A DNA stretch of 7,424 bases from Phycisphaeraceae bacterium (GTDB lineage: Bacteria; Planctomycetota; Phycisphaerae; Phycisphaerales; Phycisphaeraceae). A program made the translations under genes and the position numbers. Below are positions 6,077-7,424 of this stretch, one piece after another; the stretch's first letter is position 1, and each line of letters starts with the position of its first letter. The notes under the pieces are model-generated. The model worked only from the letters and a program-made list of their open reading frames with translations, did not search any database and had not been told where the DNA came from. The DNA is taken from positions 1 through 7,424 of the forward strand of contig JAESSU010000021.1 in assembly GCA_016763955.1 (NCBI GenBank). Reading direction: 5' to 3'.

Positions 6077-7108
6077 ATGTCGCAATCATTTTTGGATCGT
6101 TTATGCCCAGCAGTCACCGGTGGCGGGTTTTCATTAGAAAAAGACTGGGTTTGGTGCGGATCAGTGGTTGCTGATGATCAGGGCAAGTACCATATGTACG
6201 CATCAAGCTGGTCTAAAGAATTGGCTTTTTCGCCCCATTGGCTGACTAATTCACAAGTGATTCATGCGGTATCGGATACACCCCAGGGGCCATACGAATT
6301 TGAGTCCGTCGCGCTAGAGCCTCGCGGCGAGGGTTTTTGGGATGGTCGTATGACGCATAACCCGACGGTGCATCGCCATCCCGATGGTCGGTATATTCTC
6401 TATTACACAGGCACGACTTACGATGCGCCATTTCCCACGCCTCAGACACCTGCATCACCCAAATTGTCGAAAATTGAAGCGCGTGGGAATCAGCGAATTG
6501 GAATTGCCATTGCAGACAACCCCAATGGCCCGTGGCAACGCTTTGACGAACCTCTAATCGCCCCGCAACCCGGTAAGTGGGATGGCTGGATGAATACCAA
6601 TCCTGCGGCTGTGATTCACCCCGATGGCTCGGTCCTTTTGTACTACAAGGCAGTCGCGCATTCGGAAGATTTATTACGCTATGGCGTAGCACGTGCAGAT
6701 CAAGTTCAAGGCCCATACACACGATTGACTGATGAGCCGATCTTTAATTTCGACTCGAGTAACGATCATATTGAAGATGCTTATGCTTGGTATAGCGGCC
6801 AAAGTTATGAAATGATTTTCAAGGATATGGCAGGGGGAATATGCGGTCAGAAAATGGCAGGTGTTCATGCGCTGTCCGACGATGGCGTGCAATGGCGACT
6901 CGCAGAAAAGCCCTTGGCATACTCGCGGAAGGTGACATGGGATGATGGCACAACGACTGAGCAGCCATTCCTCGAACGGCCTCAGCTTCTGATCCAAGAC
7001 GGAAAGCCAACGCATCTATTTGCAGCGACCGGCTCAATGCCCGATGTCACTTTATTCGATCATGGTAAGCTTGAGCATACTTGGAATATGTGTATTCCAA
7101 TGAAGTGA
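6077..7108 (+). CDS. Glycoside hydrolase-like five-bladed beta-propeller protein (GH43-type)
   Basis: The 343-residue protein (MSQSFLDRL) starts at ATG 6077 behind an ideal AGGAGG at 6065-6070; an in-frame codon at 6056 would add seven residues but lacks support. No signal peptide is present, so it should act in the cytoplasm on imported oligosaccharides. Repeated blade motifs show a propeller: SDTPQGPYEFES (66-77), ADNPNGPWQRFDEPL (146-160) and ADQVQGPYTRLTDEP (207-221), plus THNPTVHRHPDGRYILYYTG (93-112) and TNPAAVIHPDGSVLLYYK (174-191). This pattern is typical of the GH43/GH117-like superfamily. Conserved acidic candidates for the active site are D33/D34, E233/D234 in HIEDAYAW and E300 in LERPQLL; I cannot assign base and acid with certainty. 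The substrate is unknown; an arabino-, xylo- or galacto-oligosaccharide is possible. It is monocistronic as far as seen and converges on the next gene. Confidence 0.85.
   Translation: MSQSFLDRLCPAVTGGGFSLEKDWVWCGSVVADDQGKYHMYASSWSKELAFSPHWLTNSQVIHAVSDTPQGPYEFESVALEPRGEGFWDGRMTHNPTVHRHPDGRYILYYTGTTYDAPFPTPQTPASPKLSKIEARGNQRIGIAIADNPNGPWQRFDEPLIAPQPGKWDGWMNTNPAAVIHPDGSVLLYYKAVAHSEDLLRYGVARADQVQGPYTRLTDEPIFNFDSSNDHIEDAYAWYSGQSYEMIFKDMAGGICGQKMAGVHALSDDGVQWRLAEKPLAYSRKVTWDDGTTTEQPFLERPQLLIQDGKPTHLFAATGSMPDVTLFDHGKLEHTWNMCIPMK
7081..7100 (+). repeat. Perfect hairpin in the last codons of the hydrolase gene
   Basis: TTGGAATA-TGTG-TATTCCAA is a perfect eight-base-pair inverted repeat with a four-base loop, ending five bases before the stop codon at 7106-7108. 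A weaker pair of competing repeats (GTGA-TCAC-GTGA, 7105-7125) follows. No T-tract is present on either strand. It sits in the convergent junction and may mark or protect transcript ends from both sides. Confidence 0.5.
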
Positions 7109-7129
7109 TTAGTCACGAGCAGTGATTGA

Positions 7130-7424
7130 TTACCGCACGATTGTGCCTATATCCACGACGAGATCGCCTTCTTGGTAGTAGTCGACGTTCATATTGTTTT
7201 GATCAACAAAAGTGAAAACAAGGCAGCTAAACTTGTTACGCTTGGCGAACTTTAAATCACCAAGGCCCGGGCCTGCATAATCTTGGTTGTGATATTCCTG
7301 TGCGTGGAAGTGGTAGTGAGCTAAGGCAGTGTACAGGTTGTCGTACATCTGGGGCGTTGGATAAAAAATACGATCATGGCGGTGAATACGGGGTTTATAC
7401 AGGCGTGCGGCGAAGATACCCTGG
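7130..7424 (-). CDS. Hypothetical protein, C-terminal 98 residues (partial)
   Basis: The minus-strand frame is open from the right edge to a TAA stop at 7130-7132, so only the C-terminal part is visible. The segment beginning QGIFAARLYKPRIHRHDRIF reads as real coding sequence and contains a His/Tyr-rich stretch (ALAHYHFHAQEYHNQDYAGPG), followed by beta-prone sequence (FSCLVFTFVDQNNMNVDYYQ) and an acidic end (GDLVVDIGTIVR). The spaced histidines might bind metal, but I recognise no family and assign no function. Translation from an internal Met at 7348 is not needed, since the frame continues upstream without a stop. The gene converges on the hydrolase gene with 21 bases between stop codons. 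Confidence 0.75.
   Translation of the reverse strand, partial: QGIFAARLYKPRIHRHDRIFYPTPQMYDNLYTALAHYHFHAQEYHNQDYAGPGLGDLKFAKRNKFSCLVFTFVDQNNMNVDYYQEGDLVVDIGTIVR

Overview
The window looks like chromosomal DNA of a planctomycete, most likely of the Phycisphaerae type. I infer this from the style of the RNase E/G N-terminus and from the mid-GC, Gram-negative-like gene organisation. No phylogenetic marker gene is present, so the assignment is tentative.

Layout. (1) Bases 1-975, minus strand: the first 325 residues of a ribonuclease E/G, running off the left edge. (2) Bases 976-1932: a gene-poor stretch of about 950 bases between the divergent RNase and amtB genes. It holds an RNase leader with hairpins, a compact cluster of perfect inverted repeats closed by a long-range stem (1341-1535, a candidate structured RNA of no family I recognise), and a near-consensus sigma-54 promoter at 1848-1863. 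(3) Bases 1933-3783, plus strand: an ammonium transporter (amtB) followed by a PII signal protein of the GlnK/GlnB type, ended by a textbook intrinsic terminator at 3847-3885. The PII protein lacks the usual uridylylated tyrosine (Y51 is Ile). (4) Bases 3799-4107, minus strand: a coding-like stretch, possibly a gene remnant. (5) Bases 4204-5821, plus strand: a visibly AT-richer two-gene cassette encoding an unrecognised 321-residue soluble protein and a 206-residue protein with four predicted membrane helices. This is the best candidate for an undescribed system. (6) Bases 6077-7108, plus strand: a cytoplasmic glycoside hydrolase-like five-bladed beta-propeller protein (GH43-type architecture). 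(7) Bases 7130-7424, minus strand: the C-terminal 98 residues of a conserved-looking hypothetical protein running off the right edge, convergent with the hydrolase.

How it fits together. The amtB-glnK pair is a nitrogen-uptake unit: AmtB conducts ammonium and GlnK plugs the channel when nitrogen is plentiful. The sigma-54 promoter implies activation by an NtrC-like enhancer-binding protein. The cassette between the terminator and the hydrolase has its own weak promoter candidate, different base composition and a soluble-plus-membrane protein layout like several two-gene defence or stress modules. That function is only an inference from layout. The hydrolase and the flanking partial genes appear to be ordinary chromosomal genes.
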